Shown here in pieces: positions 1 to 11,400 of a stretch of DNA of 64,000 bases. The notes under the pieces are model-generated. The model was not told where the DNA came from and ran no database searches. It saw only the letters and a list, made by a program, of their open reading frames with translations. Source of the DNA: Buxus sempervirens (taxonomy: Eukaryota; Streptophyta; Magnoliopsida; Buxales; Buxaceae); NCBI GenBank assembly GCA_947561395.2, contig OX387190.1:8240858-8304857 (forward strand), written 5' to 3'. How positions within the stretch are numbered: the stretch's first letter is position 1; each line of letters opens with the position of its first letter. The position numbers were made by a program, and so were the translations under genes.

Positions 1-379
1 AGGGAAGAATAGATAATAAACAAGGTTTATAAGAAAAGATCAAATTTAATGCATATGAACTGTCATGTTACCAAATAGGCTTCCTTGCCATTACCTTTTC
101 TTTAGTATGTTGATTCTCCGAGGATTCCGGCAGCGCTTCCGCGTCCCTGTCAGTTTTCCAAGTTGGTTCTGAAAGGGGTTTGTTGGGGTTCTTGCATTAA
201 GGGGAATGAGAGGGAAGGGTGAGACAGAGTTTCATGGCAGCACAAGGGTATTTCGGGTATTTTGGGGCTTGGTATTAGGAGTGGCAGGATTGGGGCAAAG
301 GTTGGACGTGCAAACAGCAAGGAAGGAGGGGGAGAAAGGCCTTGGGCGTTGCCTCCCCAAATGGAGGGGGCTGGCCCCC

Positions 380-387
380 TATTTATA
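380..387 (-). promoter_or_regulatory. TATA box of the minus-strand Tat LTR
   Basis: TATAAATA on the minus strand, 14 bp downstream of the nearest 21-bp dyad (402-422) in the direction of transcription. The position relative to the LTR start, about 0.8 kb, matches the TATA boxes of the other Tat-type LTRs in the window. Confidence 0.6.
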
Positions 388-401
388 GCCAAAATTTTCG
401 T

Positions 402-616
402 GCCCATATTTGAAGTACGGGCATGCCTTTCCCGTACTTCAAATACGGGCGTGCCTTACCCGTAATTCAAATACGGGCGAAAAACGTACATTTTCAAATC
501 TTGCAAAATCGGCCGTATAGGACGCGTGTCCCGCCGTACAGTGACACGCGTCCCCTTCTAGAAGCTCGCCCGTATTTGAAATATGGGCATGCCTCGCCCG
601 TACTTCAAATACGGGA
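402..616 (-). repeat. Array of 21-bp dyads upstream of TATA
   Basis: Five 21-bp imperfect palindromes at 402-422, 430-450, 458-478, 568-588 and 596-616. The consensus arm is GCCCGTAYTT around one central base, so each word has CCG-N11-CGG. Starts are exactly 28 bp apart within each cluster, with a 7-bp spacer of the form RTGCCTY. Between the clusters is another inverted repeat, GGACGCGTGTC with GACACGCGTCC. All lie just upstream of the TATA box on the minus strand. Confidence 0.85.
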
Positions 617-1193
617 GCGCACGTTTTTAAAATGCCGAATTTCAAATGCTTTATTAAATCTGATTTATTTAAAGATTTTTATCCAATTTTTTGATTATTT
701 TATTATAAAAACGAGATTCTTTTATTAAAATATTATTAAAAAATAAAGATATTTCTATTAAATGATTATTTAATTCGTTTATTTTGCTTTTTGCTGCTGT
801 TTTGCCACTTGGGCAGCTTTCTTGAAACTTCAACTGCCCATAACTTCTTCATTCGGTGTCCGATTTTAGCAAATTTGGTGTTGTTGGAATCGGCTCGGAA
901 CCCACTATCCACTGGGATCAAATTGGGCAGTTGAATTTGGGGTCGACCAAAAAGTCAACTTTCGCTCTCCCAAAAGTTGACCAGCTCATAACTTCCTCAT
1001 TCGGACTCAAATTCTGGCAAACTCGGTTGCGTTAGAACCGTGTCGAAATGCTCTTTTCAATGAGAGGAAGTTTGATGGCCAATTTTCTTTGGATCAAAAA
1101 GTCAAATTTTGGCCTCCTCAAGGTTTGACTTTTTAATTGAAATTTTCATTTTCTTCATTTGTTTTTTGGAGTGCAAAAATTAGGTGCTAACAC

Positions 1194-1281
1194 CAGCGAT
1201 CATAATTCTTTAAGATCCTTACCTAACACTTCGTGAGACATGTTATAACTTTATTGAACAACACGGATCCGGGGCATTACA
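1194..1281 (+). mobile_element. Tail of a Tekay-type LTR
   Basis: The last bases, CGGATCCGGGGCATTACA, match the end of the solo LTR at 29128-31675 almost exactly, and the preceding 60 bp align with it. The rest of this LTR would lie left of the window, on the far side of the minus-strand Tat LTR. The fragment borders the tandem array of element A, so it probably inserted into the leader of A. Family is inferred from the LTR ends only. Confidence 0.6.
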
Positions 1282-2250
1282 GACACCAAAGCCGCCAATG
1301 GTTGAATCGGATATTGGCTACGAAGCGTCCAGGTATTACTAGCCGAAATCCTAGGACACCGAAACGACCGACGGATGAGTTGGAGATTGGTGGAGGAGTG
1401 TCTTGGCATAGCCTACCCCAGTTAGTGACACCAAAGCCGCCGATGGTTGAATCGGATATTGGCTGCGGAGCGTCCGGGTATTACTAGCCGAAATCCTAGG
1501 GCACCGAAACCGCCGACGGATGAGTCGGAGATTGGTGGAGGAGCGTCCTGGCATAGCCTACCCCAGTTAATGACACCAAAGCCACCAATAGTTGAATTGG
1601 ATATTGGCCGCGGAGCATCCGGGTACTACTAGCCGAAATCTTAGGGCACTGAAACCACCAACGGATGAGTCAGAGTTTGGTGGAGGAGCATCCTGCCATA
1701 GCCTACCCCAGTTAGTGACACCAAAGCCACCGATGGTTGAATCGGATATTTGTTGTGGAGCGTCCGGGTATTACTAGCCGAAATCTTAGGGCACCTAAAC
1801 CGCCGAAGGATGAGTCGGAGTTCCTGGCATAGCCTACCCCAGTTAGTGACACCAAAGCTGCCGTTGAATCGGATATTGGTTGCGGAGCGTCCGGGTACTA
1901 TTAGCCAAAATCTCAGGGCACTGAAACCGCCGACGGATGAGTCGGAGATTGGTGGAGGAGCGTCCTGGCATAGCCTACCCTAGTTAGTGACACCAAAGCC
2001 GCCGATGGTTGAATCGGATATTGGCTGCGGAGCGTCCAGGTACTACTAGCCGAAATCTTAGGGCACCGAAACCGCTGACAGATGAGTTTGAGATTGGTGA
2101 AGGAGCGTCCTAGCATAGCCTACCCCAGATAGCGACACTAAGGCTGCCGATGGTTGAATTGGATATTGGTTGCGGAGCGTCCGGGTACTACTAGCCGAAT
2201 CCTTGTATCGCCAAGACCGCCGGCGGTTGAGTTGGAAATTGGTTAAGGCA
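1282..2250 (+). repeat. 145-bp tandem array in the leader of A
   Basis: About 6.7 head-to-tail copies start at 1282, 1427, 1572, 1717, 1848, 1988 and 2134. The unit begins GACACCAAAGCCGCC and includes GTTGAATCGGATATTGG and TAGCCTACCCCAGTTAGTG. Most units are 145 bp; the fourth and fifth are about 131 and 140 bp. The array opens directly at the Tekay-type LTR tail and leads into a second, shorter-period array. Tandem repeats are common in the untranslated parts of Tat elements. Confidence 0.9.
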
Positions 2251-2334
2251 ACCTCGTGTGTTGTTCTTCAGCTCCATTTGTGACCATGAGTGGTCCAACC
2301 TTGTGATACTGAGTTTAGGAAAATCCCCCTGAAT

Positions 2335-2707
2335 TAAAGGTTCTCTTCCCTTGCCAAGACGGCTAAAATAGATTAGTGATTTAGGGTTCTCTTCCCCAGT
2401 TGCTCGAAAGCGACTAAAATAGACCAGTTAAATCGGGTTTTGTTTCCCAGTCATTCTCAGGAGACTAAAACATATCAGCTTTCAGAAAAATAGGGTTCTC
2501 TCTCCCTGTTACTTGCGGGTAGCTAAAATAGATTCGGCCTTTAGGATTCTCTTCCCCGGTCATCTTAGGACAGCCAAAATAGATCAGTCTCCAAAACTCA
2601 TTAGGGTTCTCTCTCCCAGTTGCCTACGAGTAATTAAAATAGATCAGCTTTCAGAAATTAGGTTCTCTTCCCTTGTTGCCTCTTGGCAGTTAAAATAGGT
2701 CAGTTAG
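2335..2707 (+). repeat. About 60-bp degenerate tandem repeats before gag of A
   Basis: Six or so copies of a unit built from TAGGGTTCTCTTCCC, a variable middle, and CTAAAATAGATCAG. Copies differ by small substitutions and length changes. They fill most of the space between the 145-bp array and the start of gag. Confidence 0.75.
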
Positions 2708-2899
2708 TCAAATCATATCAGAAAAGAAGAATAAGCAAATGAAAAAGTTCAATAAAATAAAGTTGCATGACCAATTTGTGTGAAATTGCACTAATGCCTG
2801 TCAATTGTCTAAACATGTACCAAAATTGCTTCCAGAAGTCCGTACCTACTAAGATCGAGGAAAATACTCAATATAGACCAACAAGGAGAGCAGACACCG

Positions 2900-4300
2900 C
2901 CGGGACAGCATCCAGCAGAATTCAATCATGCACAAGTAGTCAATGACATGCAACAGAAAATTGACAGCATGGGGTCAGTCATCCAGGAACTAATGACTGA
3001 GTTAAGGGAATTAAAACAAGTTCCCCCAGCAGTGCCAACCACCCATCAGCCACGGCTGCAATTCTCGCCCTAGCCAGAGATGGTGCCACCACCGTATCTA
3101 GTGCATCCTCCCCCCGTGGCACCACCACCGCCACCACCAGTGGCACCTTTTCACATTCCACAGTGGGATCATTTTGTACCTGCCCAGCTGGGGCAAGACG
3201 ACGAGGACTGGTATAGAACCCAGGAGGCTCAGTTTGAAGAGAAGCTTATGGTAGTGCGAGAAGAGAACAAGGTAGAAATGGCCACCATGAGAGAGCTACT
3301 CAAACAGCTCCAACCCAGCACAGTACAGAGCGAGGCCACCCTGGAAAGCCTTTGCTTCTTTTCTGACATTCAGCTCCCGACTAAGTTCAAATGCCCCGAG
3401 TTGCACCAGTTTGACGGCACGGGTTGACCACTAAACCACCTGAGATCGTATTCTAGCGACATGCGCCAGTATGCCAAGGAGGAACGAGTCATGGTGCAGT
3501 TCTTTCAGAAGTCATTGACTGGGGCAACCTACTCTTGGTTCTTGAGTCTGGATAAATCCAAGATCAAGACATGGAACGATCTGGCCGCTATCATCATTCA
3601 GCAGTACCGCCTAAACAGTCAGATTGTGCAGACAAGGGCAGAGTTACAGAGGCTAGCTAAGAAGAGCCAAGAGCCAGTAAGGGAATATGCCAAACGCTGG
3701 AAAGAGTTGGCAACACTGGTACAGCCGCCACTGCTAGAACAAGAGATGACGTCTTTGTTCATTGCATCACTGGGACAGCCTTTCTTCACATTGCTGCTGG
3801 GGCAAAGTACGCCCAATTTTAACGACTTAATCCTAACAGCGGATAGGATTGAGGACGCAGTAAGAGCTGGCAAGATAGATGGCAGTGGGCAGAGCGCCGC
3901 ACCAAGGAGGCCAGTGACTGGGCAGGCCAATAGAAATCAGGGACAAGAGCCTAGGAGGCAAGAGCCGCAAGCAGTGAACTATGTGCACCTGGCACAACCC
4001 TACCATTTCTCTCAAGGGCCATAGGCAGTGGCGCCTCAAGGAACCGGGCAGGTAGCATATCAAGGAGTGAGAAGGACTAAAGAAGAGATGGAAGCCAAAA
4101 TGAGGCGAGTGTTCACGCCTCTCCTGTATGTGCCAGTAGAATTGCTACCAACCTTGCTGAAGAAGGGATACGTGTAGATCAAGCCACCTAACCCTCGGTT
4201 GGTCAACTCAAGAAGTTACAATGCCGCAGAACGTTGCAAATACCACTCCGGTGCTCCAGGGCATCACACCAATCGGTGTTGGGACCTAAGGCACGATATC
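2900..4300 (+). pseudogene. gag region of element A
   Basis: The N-terminal part has a short heptad-like stretch (MQQKIDSMGSVIQELMTEL) and a proline-rich segment. The central part (about 3461-3900) is a Retrotrans_gag-type capsid domain, recognisable by a WFLSLDKSKIKTWNDL stretch followed by an EYAKRWKELA stretch. A knuckle-like CKYHSGAPGHHTNRCW lies near 4235-4285. Gag forms the virus-like particle that packages element RNA. The region is a fossil with a few breaks. The start is approximate because no clear initiation codon context is preserved. Confidence 0.8.
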
Positions 4301-4306
4301 TAAGAC

Positions 4307-5030
4307 TTGATTGATGGCAAGCGCATCACAATCGACCCCCCGGCACCCCCTGCTCAGACTCCCGCAGCTGGCGTAACTACAAACCCTCTTCTCGATCACT
4401 CTAAGGCCTCCACCAGCAAGTCAACAAATCAAGTGAGTTGTGATCGTGGCACTGGGAAATTGGACCCGTTAGTATTGATTGGGCAACCAGGGCAAGTAGT
4501 GAGGTTGCAGCCCCAAGAAGAAGATGAACAACAAGTGGCGAACGTCATTGAAGAGGGTGACGAAGCCTCCCTTGTTGGCTTCCCTCTGATGCACTTCCAC
4601 CCATTTAAAGACCAGGAATTATTCTACCCCACTCCCATTTCTAACCCCAACCCGCCAACCCTCAGCATTTATGACATCATAGGCTTTCCCCCGCAAGACC
4701 CTTTTTCCCTCTCATTTGAACCACCTACCCTCAACCTCTCTAAGCTCCACCTTGAATCGCCTTCCTACAATACGGTACCCCACCTTATGCAACCCAACCC
4801 TTCTACCATCAAGCCCCTACCACCACCACTGAGGCAGAAATCAATTGAATCACTCGATCCGGTCGATATGCAAACATAGACCCCCGCCCACACCAGAGGA
4901 GGGAGCAGAAGCAAAAGCAAAGAGAAAGGAAAAAGGGAAGGAAGTGGCTACAGAATTGCCACAGACCCTTAAGAGAAAAGGGAAAGCCACAGAGGAGGAA
5001 GTCATAGATTTGCACCACAGTGTGTATATG
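4307..5030 (+). pseudogene. gag-protease linker of element A, left part
   Basis: Low-complexity, proline- and serine-rich sequence (for example PPTLSIYDIIGFPPQDPFSL) followed by a basic stretch KAKRKEKGKEVATE. The same order occurs in element B at about 39230-39900, which confirms it belongs to the polyprotein. It has no recognised domain. It is cut off from the protease by the solo LTR that starts at 5036. Confidence 0.7.
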
Positions 5031-5500
5031 ACCTCTGTACGCATCTCATTTTTGTACCCCCCTAAAAAGCCCGAAAGTAAAATCCTAAAAGACAGGTCTA
5101 AACCCCTAAGAGCAAAAGATGACTTTCCCTCTGAGTCTAAATTGATTGCTATACCCTATCCCAATGGATAGAGCATCCCGACACAGTTCCAACGCAATTA
5201 AGTTTGCAGAAATCGGAGCCCGGATGAAAAAGATATGAGGAAAACAGTTCCAAGGGCAAATCGGTAAAAACTTAAAACATCTTAATTAAGTTAATCAAAA
5301 CAAATAAAAAATAATAAATTTGGAAGAGCCTGATTCGACCAAGTGGGCGGCTGAGTCACCTCAGCCGTCAACTCAACCAAAAAATGGGGAGAAAAAGGGC
5401 AAATCTGAAAAGTATCCGCACTTATAGTACGGTTGCATGGTGCTTCAGACTGCGTCTGACCAATTTGTCCCCCTATTAAATGCTAAAAAGACGGGGCCAA

Positions 5501-5588
5501 AACCGCACATACCCTATGGTTTCAACCAAACCGCATGGTATGTGCGGTTACTGCTCATTTTTGGTCAAACCGCACTGAGTATGCGGTT
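5501..5588 (+). repeat. 21-bp dyads upstream of TATA in solo LTR
   Basis: Three 21-bp words at 5501-5521, 5529-5549 and 5568-5588. Typical arms are AACCGCAT and ATGCGGTT, giving the CCG-N11-CGG core in the last two. Starts are 28 and 39 bp apart. The array ends 14 bp before the TATA box. Confidence 0.85.
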
Positions 5589-5602
5589 TTGTCCCAGTGT
5601 TC

Positions 5603-5608
5603 TATAAA
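5603..5608 (+). promoter_or_regulatory. TATA box of the solo LTR
   Basis: CTATAAAAGG context, about 570 bp into the LTR and directly after the dyad array. Confidence 0.65.
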
Positions 5609-7453
5609 AGGCAATTTCAGACATGGGACAAAGGATGGCTGGTCTTAGCTATTCCTTCTCCATCTCCCCTTCACCCTGAAGCTCCGAACCCCCCTCTCCC
5701 ATCTCCTTTGCCTCCCACTCCTCCCAAATCCATTCTCAAGACCTCCCAAGCTCTCCACTTCTCTTCTCCACCCCTACCAAACTTGAAGAAGCTAGCTTTG
5801 CTGCTGTTGGTGCAAGAAAAAGGGAGCTCCAACACCTGTGTTACTTCAAGGAAATGTTTACACTCCACCGAAAGGTTGTAAAACCACTAGGTATCATTCC
5901 TTGTCACCTTTCAGTCCATATATATGAAATTGGACTTGTTTCATGAAGCTAAAGAGTACTTTGCCTATAGCTACTTAGATCTGCCATCTATTATAACCTT
6001 TGCATGTTCTCTTACCATTTATATCATCTGGAGGATCCCAAAAGGTAAAGGGGAAGTGCTCGTTTTGTTCTAGGGAGAGGAAGAGAGACTTGTCTACACA
6101 TTTTGAATCATTTGAGCTACTATTTTGGGTATTTTCCTTTTGATTGCTTGTGGGGGAGCATGTTCCCCTTGGATGATGGTCCTAGGTACTTCTACATAAC
6201 CCCCATTTCTCTCCCCTTCTTACTAATTTGATTCTTTTACTTAATGAGGTGATGTTTGTGGGTGTTTATCTATTGTTTAGCTATTGTGAAGAATGCATGT
6301 AAGTTGCCTTTTGCTTGCTACTACTTGGATTGATTAATATGCCCCCTGTTGGTCACTTAGCTTATTGCTTTTTTTTCCTATTATTATCATGCTCTACACC
6401 AAAGGCTGTAAAACCACCAGCCACGGCCTTGTTACTTGCGGCAACCCCCCTTGGGCATGCTCACATAGCTTCCCCCCTGCATCACTTGCTGTTTTGTGAT
6501 CAACAAACATGTTCCCCTCACCCCAGTCGACCACTGTTAGGCCACCCCAGACCTGCTGTTTGAAGTCATTTGCATGACCCCTTCCCCCCTATTAACCTAC
6601 TGTTTTTAGCTGGGAATGCATGCTCCCTCCCCCCTTGTAACTTGTTGTTTCTGTGTATATAAGCATGTTCCTTTACCCCCTATGCAATTGCCATCCCAGC
6701 ATGTTTAAAACCCCTAGGACAGAGGCTGTTTCCAGCATTCACAGTAGGTCTTTTTTATGATGTAATCTACCTAGCATGTTTAGCCTTCAAACCTATTGGA
6801 TGCATGTGTAAACCCCCAAGACCAATCCACTAGCACCAGGCATGAGGGATGGTGTTCCCTACTGTTTTCTTCATTGTTCCCAGCCCCTTTGGTGTGATTC
6901 TTCCCCTTCAAATAGCTGTTGTCTTTGTCCATCTACAGCATGTCTTTCTTTGTGTGTTTGCATGATAGGTTTTCTCACTTGCACAACTTGAATGCATGCA
7001 CACATCCCCCACCTTAGGTAGCATTTTAGGCCGTATTTTCACTTGTGCAAGTATCTCTTCATGGCATAATTTTAGGCTTAAGCCTTGCTGCCCCTGTATG
7101 TAGTGTACTCTAATCATGAATTGCATAGTTTAGAATTAAGGCATGAGTTGAGTTCTTGATTAGGAGACTTATTAAACTTGCTTACTTGCTTGTGATGTGT
7201 TGAGAAACCAAGACAGGGACTCCATGGTCCTTGTTAAGCATTGTGCATAACCGAAAAATGGGGAAAGGCAACCCCAAGGCTCCCCCTTCTTTCTTTGATT
7301 AAGAAACTCCAAAAAAGAGACCAAAAGGAGGTTTAATCCTCCCCTGAACCACTGTGGGCCCACGCAGGGGCCCACACAATTGTTAAGACACCGCAAAGGG
7401 CCTAGGAAGCCAAAGCCCCAAAGAAAATTGCTTTTTGGGTTTTTTGGGGCCGA

Positions 7454-7530
7454 AACCGCATACACAGAGCGGTTTGGCTCAAATCGCACCATATGTGCAA
7501 TTCAAGCCAAATCACACCTGTTCTACAGTT
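7454..7530 (+). repeat. Second dyad array downstream in the same solo LTR
   Basis: Three 21-bp words at 7454-7474, 7482-7502 and 7510-7530, exactly 28 bp apart. The first has the AACCGCA arm and CGGTT end of the upstream array; the next two are decayed versions (AATCGCACC, AATCACACC). The copy lies about 1.85 kb beyond the TATA box, in the probable U5 part. Confidence 0.8.
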
Positions 7531-8084
7531 ATACCCAATAAACCCACAAATTTCATGTAAATAAGCAACCCCCAAACCAAATAACCAAATCCAATAAGCT
7601 GGGTTATCCGACATTACCCTGAATGGGAATTGGGCTTGACCTAAGCCCTCTTTCGTATCCAATGGGCCTTCCAACGGGGCCCACATCAGACCAACATAAC
7701 TTGGATAAAAAGATAAAAATCAATTAAAATAAAAGGGACCCATGCCTTTGAAGGTCCCATTCAGACTTAATAAAGTGAGCATGCTGGTGTAGGACATAAG
7801 GGTGAGTTGAACCAAAGTTGACTCGAACTAGGGAGACACATGGGACCCGTCAACCGACGGGGCGGACCGAGGTGTCTACGGACTTCCCCGGACCGTAATC
7901 GAGACCTTAACTAGAATCTCAAACCGTAGACCAAAGTAGACATCCTTAGGGCACCCAGGTGTCTGCCTGCACCCCATCAGGCAGTGGCGACTCCTTATAC
8001 CCCCATTCCCTCGCACCTTTTCATCGCGTGCCCCCTCGCCCTCGCGTTGCGTATCTCTCATGACGTGCACACAACCTCCTCCAG

Positions 8085-8700
8085 CAGTTAAACAAGGTGC
8101 CCGCCCAGATTTCCATAATGCGACTTCTGATTGATTCAGAGAAACACAGGGCAACCTTGATGAAAGTTTTGGGTGATGCACATGTGCCAGCCAATATTGA
8201 CCCTGTGCAACTGGAGGCAGTTGTGTCAATCATCATGGTACCACAGGCCATCTCTTTCTCTATGGCAGATTTGCCACCTGAGGGTTGCAACCATACTGAG
8301 CCGCTTTACATAACAGTGAAGTGCTCCGATCTCATCGTAAAGCAGGCAATGATTGACAATTGGTCGGCCTTGAACATATGTCCGATAAGGACGTTCCATA
8401 GCTTGCAATTAAGTCCCTTGATGATCAAGCCAAGTGTGCATAATGTCAAAGGTTTTGACAATGGCAGGAGAGATTCGCTAGACGAGGTCACCTTGGTGAT
8501 CATAATTGCAGATAGGCCCTTCACCATGGATTTTGAGCTCATGGACATCAACGCCTCCTTTAATTTGCTGATTGGGAGGCCTTGGCTGCATCAGGCGGGA
8601 GCGGTGTCTTCCTCACTGCACAGGATGGTTCGATTCATATCGGGTAATGAGCTGATAACAGTACATGTTGAGGATCACCGGGAGTTCAAAAGGGTCGGAG
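8085..8700 (+). pseudogene. Aspartic protease region of element A
   Basis: A retropepsin-like domain that would process the polyprotein. The active-site neighbourhood is at about 8341-8385 (ALNICP follows it), and the flap and C-terminal part include FELMDINASFNLLIGRPWLH. It follows the right-hand target duplication of the solo LTR directly, and the same domain occurs in B at 39950-40590. This is a fossil; it should not be taken for a host protease gene. Confidence 0.85.
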
Positions 8701-8832
8701 TACCCTATGTGGATTATGAACTACCCACCACACTCAACTTTCAGGCCATGGAGATGGTGCAGGTGAATCATATCCCAAAATCTGAAAGGGGGCAAAGACT
8801 CTCGAAGAAGAAAAGAAGAAATATGTTTGGCG

Positions 8833-8957
8833 CGGTTGAATGCGCTAACTGGGGCCTCAGAGCCGGTGAAGGACTGGGCAAATACAAGCAAAGAATCAAG
8901 GTAGCCATCCAACCCTATGAGCAGACCATTGGATTTGGACTGGGGTTCAAGCCACAA
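8833..8957 (+). pseudogene. G-patch domain of element A
   Basis: Glycine-rich stretch with WGLRAGEGLGKYKQ and FGLGFKPQ, the spacing expected of a G-patch RNA-binding domain. It sits between protease and RT, as in element B (about 40676-40796). A G-patch next to a retroelement protease is known from betaretroviruses, and Tat-like plant polyproteins often carry a similar segment. Its likely role is RNA or RT binding. Confidence 0.75.
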
Positions 8958-9125
8958 CCAGAAGACTACTCCCGACTCCTCGGAAACCGTGCCAAAAGGA
9001 AAAGAGCCAGAACTAAAGGAAGAGACCCCCATTGGCCCATATGCATGCACGGGAACTTATACCACCACTTCACTAACATGGAGCGTGAAGCAACCTAGGC
9101 CATCGAGAACATAGTCCCCCCAAGG

Positions 9126-10540
9126 GTGGGGAGACGATTTTTGAACTCCTCCGCCTCAAAAGGAGACTACCTGCAAGGCCTAGCTCAGATGCTCTGGGAG
9201 GAGCCACCGTCTCTAGAAATGATCAGAAATGCAGTGGAAGTAGACCTGCTGGCTGCGGAAGGGCCACCAGACGACCTATTAGCATTGTTTGCCCTGGAAT
9301 CTGCCGACGAGGTCACCATGGCCTTTGCCCTGCCAGATGAATTGGTTATCCCCGAAGGGATATCGATCCACCCCGTGATTGTGGTGGAAGTGCCGCCGTC
9401 TGCTCCTGTTGAAGAATCCAAAGAAGAAGAGAACCCAGCTATGTATGTCTGCATGATGGAAGGACGAGACAGCTCAGGAGCACCAAGCCACCGGCCCAGG
9501 TATCCTCCTCCACCTCCATATATCCCACACCCCGGAACTCGCGACGAATTGAACCGGATGTTCCATAGCATGCCCCAAGTGCTAGGACCAGTACCCGAAG
9601 AGGTGTACCATGTAGCTTATGGCAAATGGGTGCCCGTGGCTTACTCCTCTACTGTGCCTGGGATACCGACCGGAATCCCCATAGCGTTTGCACCACCCAG
9701 AGTAGACCCGACCAACAAAGTCACCATCGCCTATATGCCCCCTGAGGACGAGATATCGATGGCAATTCCCCTTAGTAGATCATGGGTGAGGGTATCATCA
9801 GACAGTACTCCCCGATCAGAGAGAAGTCAGAACAAGCCGGCGGCAGGTGCTGCACACGATCCCATCTGCATTTCATCTGATGACAGCGCCAACATGGTAC
9901 TAGTTGGAGAACTGGAGGTGACGGCTGTTATCAACCAGAAAGACAAGGCACCACTGAAGAACTGGAGCGCCGTGCCTTTTGCTATTAGAAAAGCTACTAT
10001 TCCAAAGGGGGTTTCGGCTACCTCTGAAATTTCTGTTTAGCTACTAATAAGATTTTTAATGAATATTTGAATGCTTCCTACTATCTGCATTTGTTTAAAA
10101 ACAAAAATAAGCAACTTGAGCATCGCAATCTTAGTGTCAATCCCAACGCACACCTGGAAGATCCGGGGCACGAGATAGACAATAAGGTTGCCATAATTGA
10201 ACAAAGAGAGCAAAAACAAATTGAAATGCTAATTCAGATGGCAATGATAAGTGAAATGCATGAGCCAGTGTCCAATCTTGAAAATGAGCAAGAACTCGAC
10301 AACTCATGTTGGGGCATTTGCCCATCGCAGCAAGGAGATTCAAACATCGTCCTCTATGAGTCTCTCGAGCATGAGGACGATGATGAATCATGGGAAACCC
10401 TGCTTGAAATCCAACTTGCATTGGAAAGGCATGAAAAGGGTCCCTAGGCCAACATTGAGGAAGCTGAGTCAATCGACATAGGTGAAATAGCACAACCAAG
10501 GATACTCCAAATTGGTAAAAAGTTGTCACATTTACAGAGA
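9126..10540 (+). pseudogene. Protease-RT linker of element A
   Basis: Acidic and proline-rich sequence (RPRYPPPPPYIPHPGTRDEL, EEVYHVAYGKWVPV), followed by an Asn/Gln/Glu-rich part and then the entry to the RT region (FLKSYSDVFAWSYKDMPGLD). The counterpart in B is split by LTR1. No known domain is visible in the first 900 bp. It was probably part of the polyprotein because B retains the same order. Confidence 0.65.
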
Positions 10541-10559
10541 AAACAGATGATTGTTTTTC

Positions 10560-11400
10560 TTAAATCTTATTCTGACGTGTTTGCATGGTCATACAAGGAT
10601 ATGCCCGGGTTAGACACGAACGTGGTTGTGCATTGGTTACCAACAAAGTCTGAGGCCATACCTATGAAACAGAAGCTCAGGCGCACAAAGCCAGAATGGG
10701 CCCTAAAGATCAAAGAAGAGGTCACCAAGCAGTTGGATGCCGGATTCTTGCAAGTAATTCACTATCCAGAATGGTTGGCCAACATCGTACCAGTTCCCAA
10801 GAAAGACGGAAAAGTCAGGATGTGTGTCGACTACAGAGATTTGAATAGGGCAAGTCCGAAGGATGACTTCCCATTGCCTCATATTGATGTACTGGTGGAC
10901 AATATAGCAACGCATTCGATGTTCTCTTTCATGGATAGCTTCTTTGGTTACAACCAAATAAGGATGGCACCTGAAGATATGGAGAAGACATCCTTTATCA
11001 CGCACTGGGGCACTTACTGCTACCGCGTGATGCCGTTCGGACTGAAAAATGCGGGTGCTCCATACCAACGTGCAATGACCCTGTTATTCCACGACATGAT
11101 GCACAAATAGATGGAAGTGTATGTGGATGACATAATAGCGAAGTCAAAAGAGGAAGAAGATCATTTGGTGAACCTTGGAAAGATGTTCGACAAACTCAGA
11201 GAGCACAAGCTCCGGCTCAACCCAAACAAGTGCCTGTTTGGAGTTACTTCAGGAAAGCTACTCGGATTCATAGTAGGCAAGCGAGGCATTGAGGTTGACC
11301 CCATCAAAGCAAAGGCAATTCTGGAGATGCCTCCTCCGTCAACAGAGAAGGAAGTGAGAGGGTTCCTAGGCAAGCTACAGTACATTAGTTGATTCATCGC
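10560..11400 (+). pseudogene. Reverse transcriptase region of element A
   Basis: Ty3/gypsy RT motifs in order: MCVDYRDLNRASPKDDFPLP, MFSFMDSFFGYNQIRMAPED, YRVMPFGLKNAGAPYQRAM and the catalytic box YVDDIIAKS near 11120. The closest relative in this window is element B (about 59180-59830). It would copy element RNA into cDNA. The region is a fossil with breaks. Confidence 0.88.

Larger units (their letters stand above)
1..1193 (-). mobile_element. Tat-type LTR, minus strand, cut by window edge
   Basis: Read on the minus strand, this LTR begins at 1193 with TGTTAGCACCTAATTTTTGC, closely resembling the TGTAAGCACCTCATTTTTGC start of the other Tat-type LTRs here. Its U3 carries two copies of the family module (about 868-895 and 1016-1040, the latter with the core GCAAACTCGGTTGCG) and paired W-box cores at 949-985 and 1096-1137. 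A minus-strand TATA lies at 380-387. The distal part and any internal region lie before position 1, so solo LTR or complete element cannot be told. It appears to interrupt the Tekay-type LTR whose tail follows at 1194. Confidence 0.8.
5036..8073 (+). mobile_element. Solo Tat-type LTR inside element A (3038 bp)
   Basis: Starts TGTACGCATCTCATTTTTG and ends GACGTGCACACA. The 5-bp target duplication ACCTC is seen at 5031-5035 and 8074-8078. The flanks line up with the uninterrupted polyprotein of element B (39874-39930), so this is a clean insertion. U3 has one family module with a GCAATTAAGTTTGC core near 5195. TATA is at 5603-5608. Dyad arrays lie upstream (5501-5588) and far downstream (7454-7530). 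No internal region is present, so it is a recombined solo LTR. Confidence 0.93.

Noticed and set aside
1233-2116. Repeated 60-80 residue open frames
   Set aside because: They are readings of the 145-bp tandem array and do not form a continuous repeat protein.
5597-5881. 94-residue proline/serine-rich frame after the TATA box of the solo LTR
   Set aside because: It falls in the LTR leader and is a product of CT-rich composition; other Tat LTRs lack a matching frame.
8097-9098. A 333-residue open frame that could be called a host aspartic protease or G-patch gene
   Set aside because: The same domains in the same order occur in element B, and the frame is flanked by gag and RT of a Tat element.
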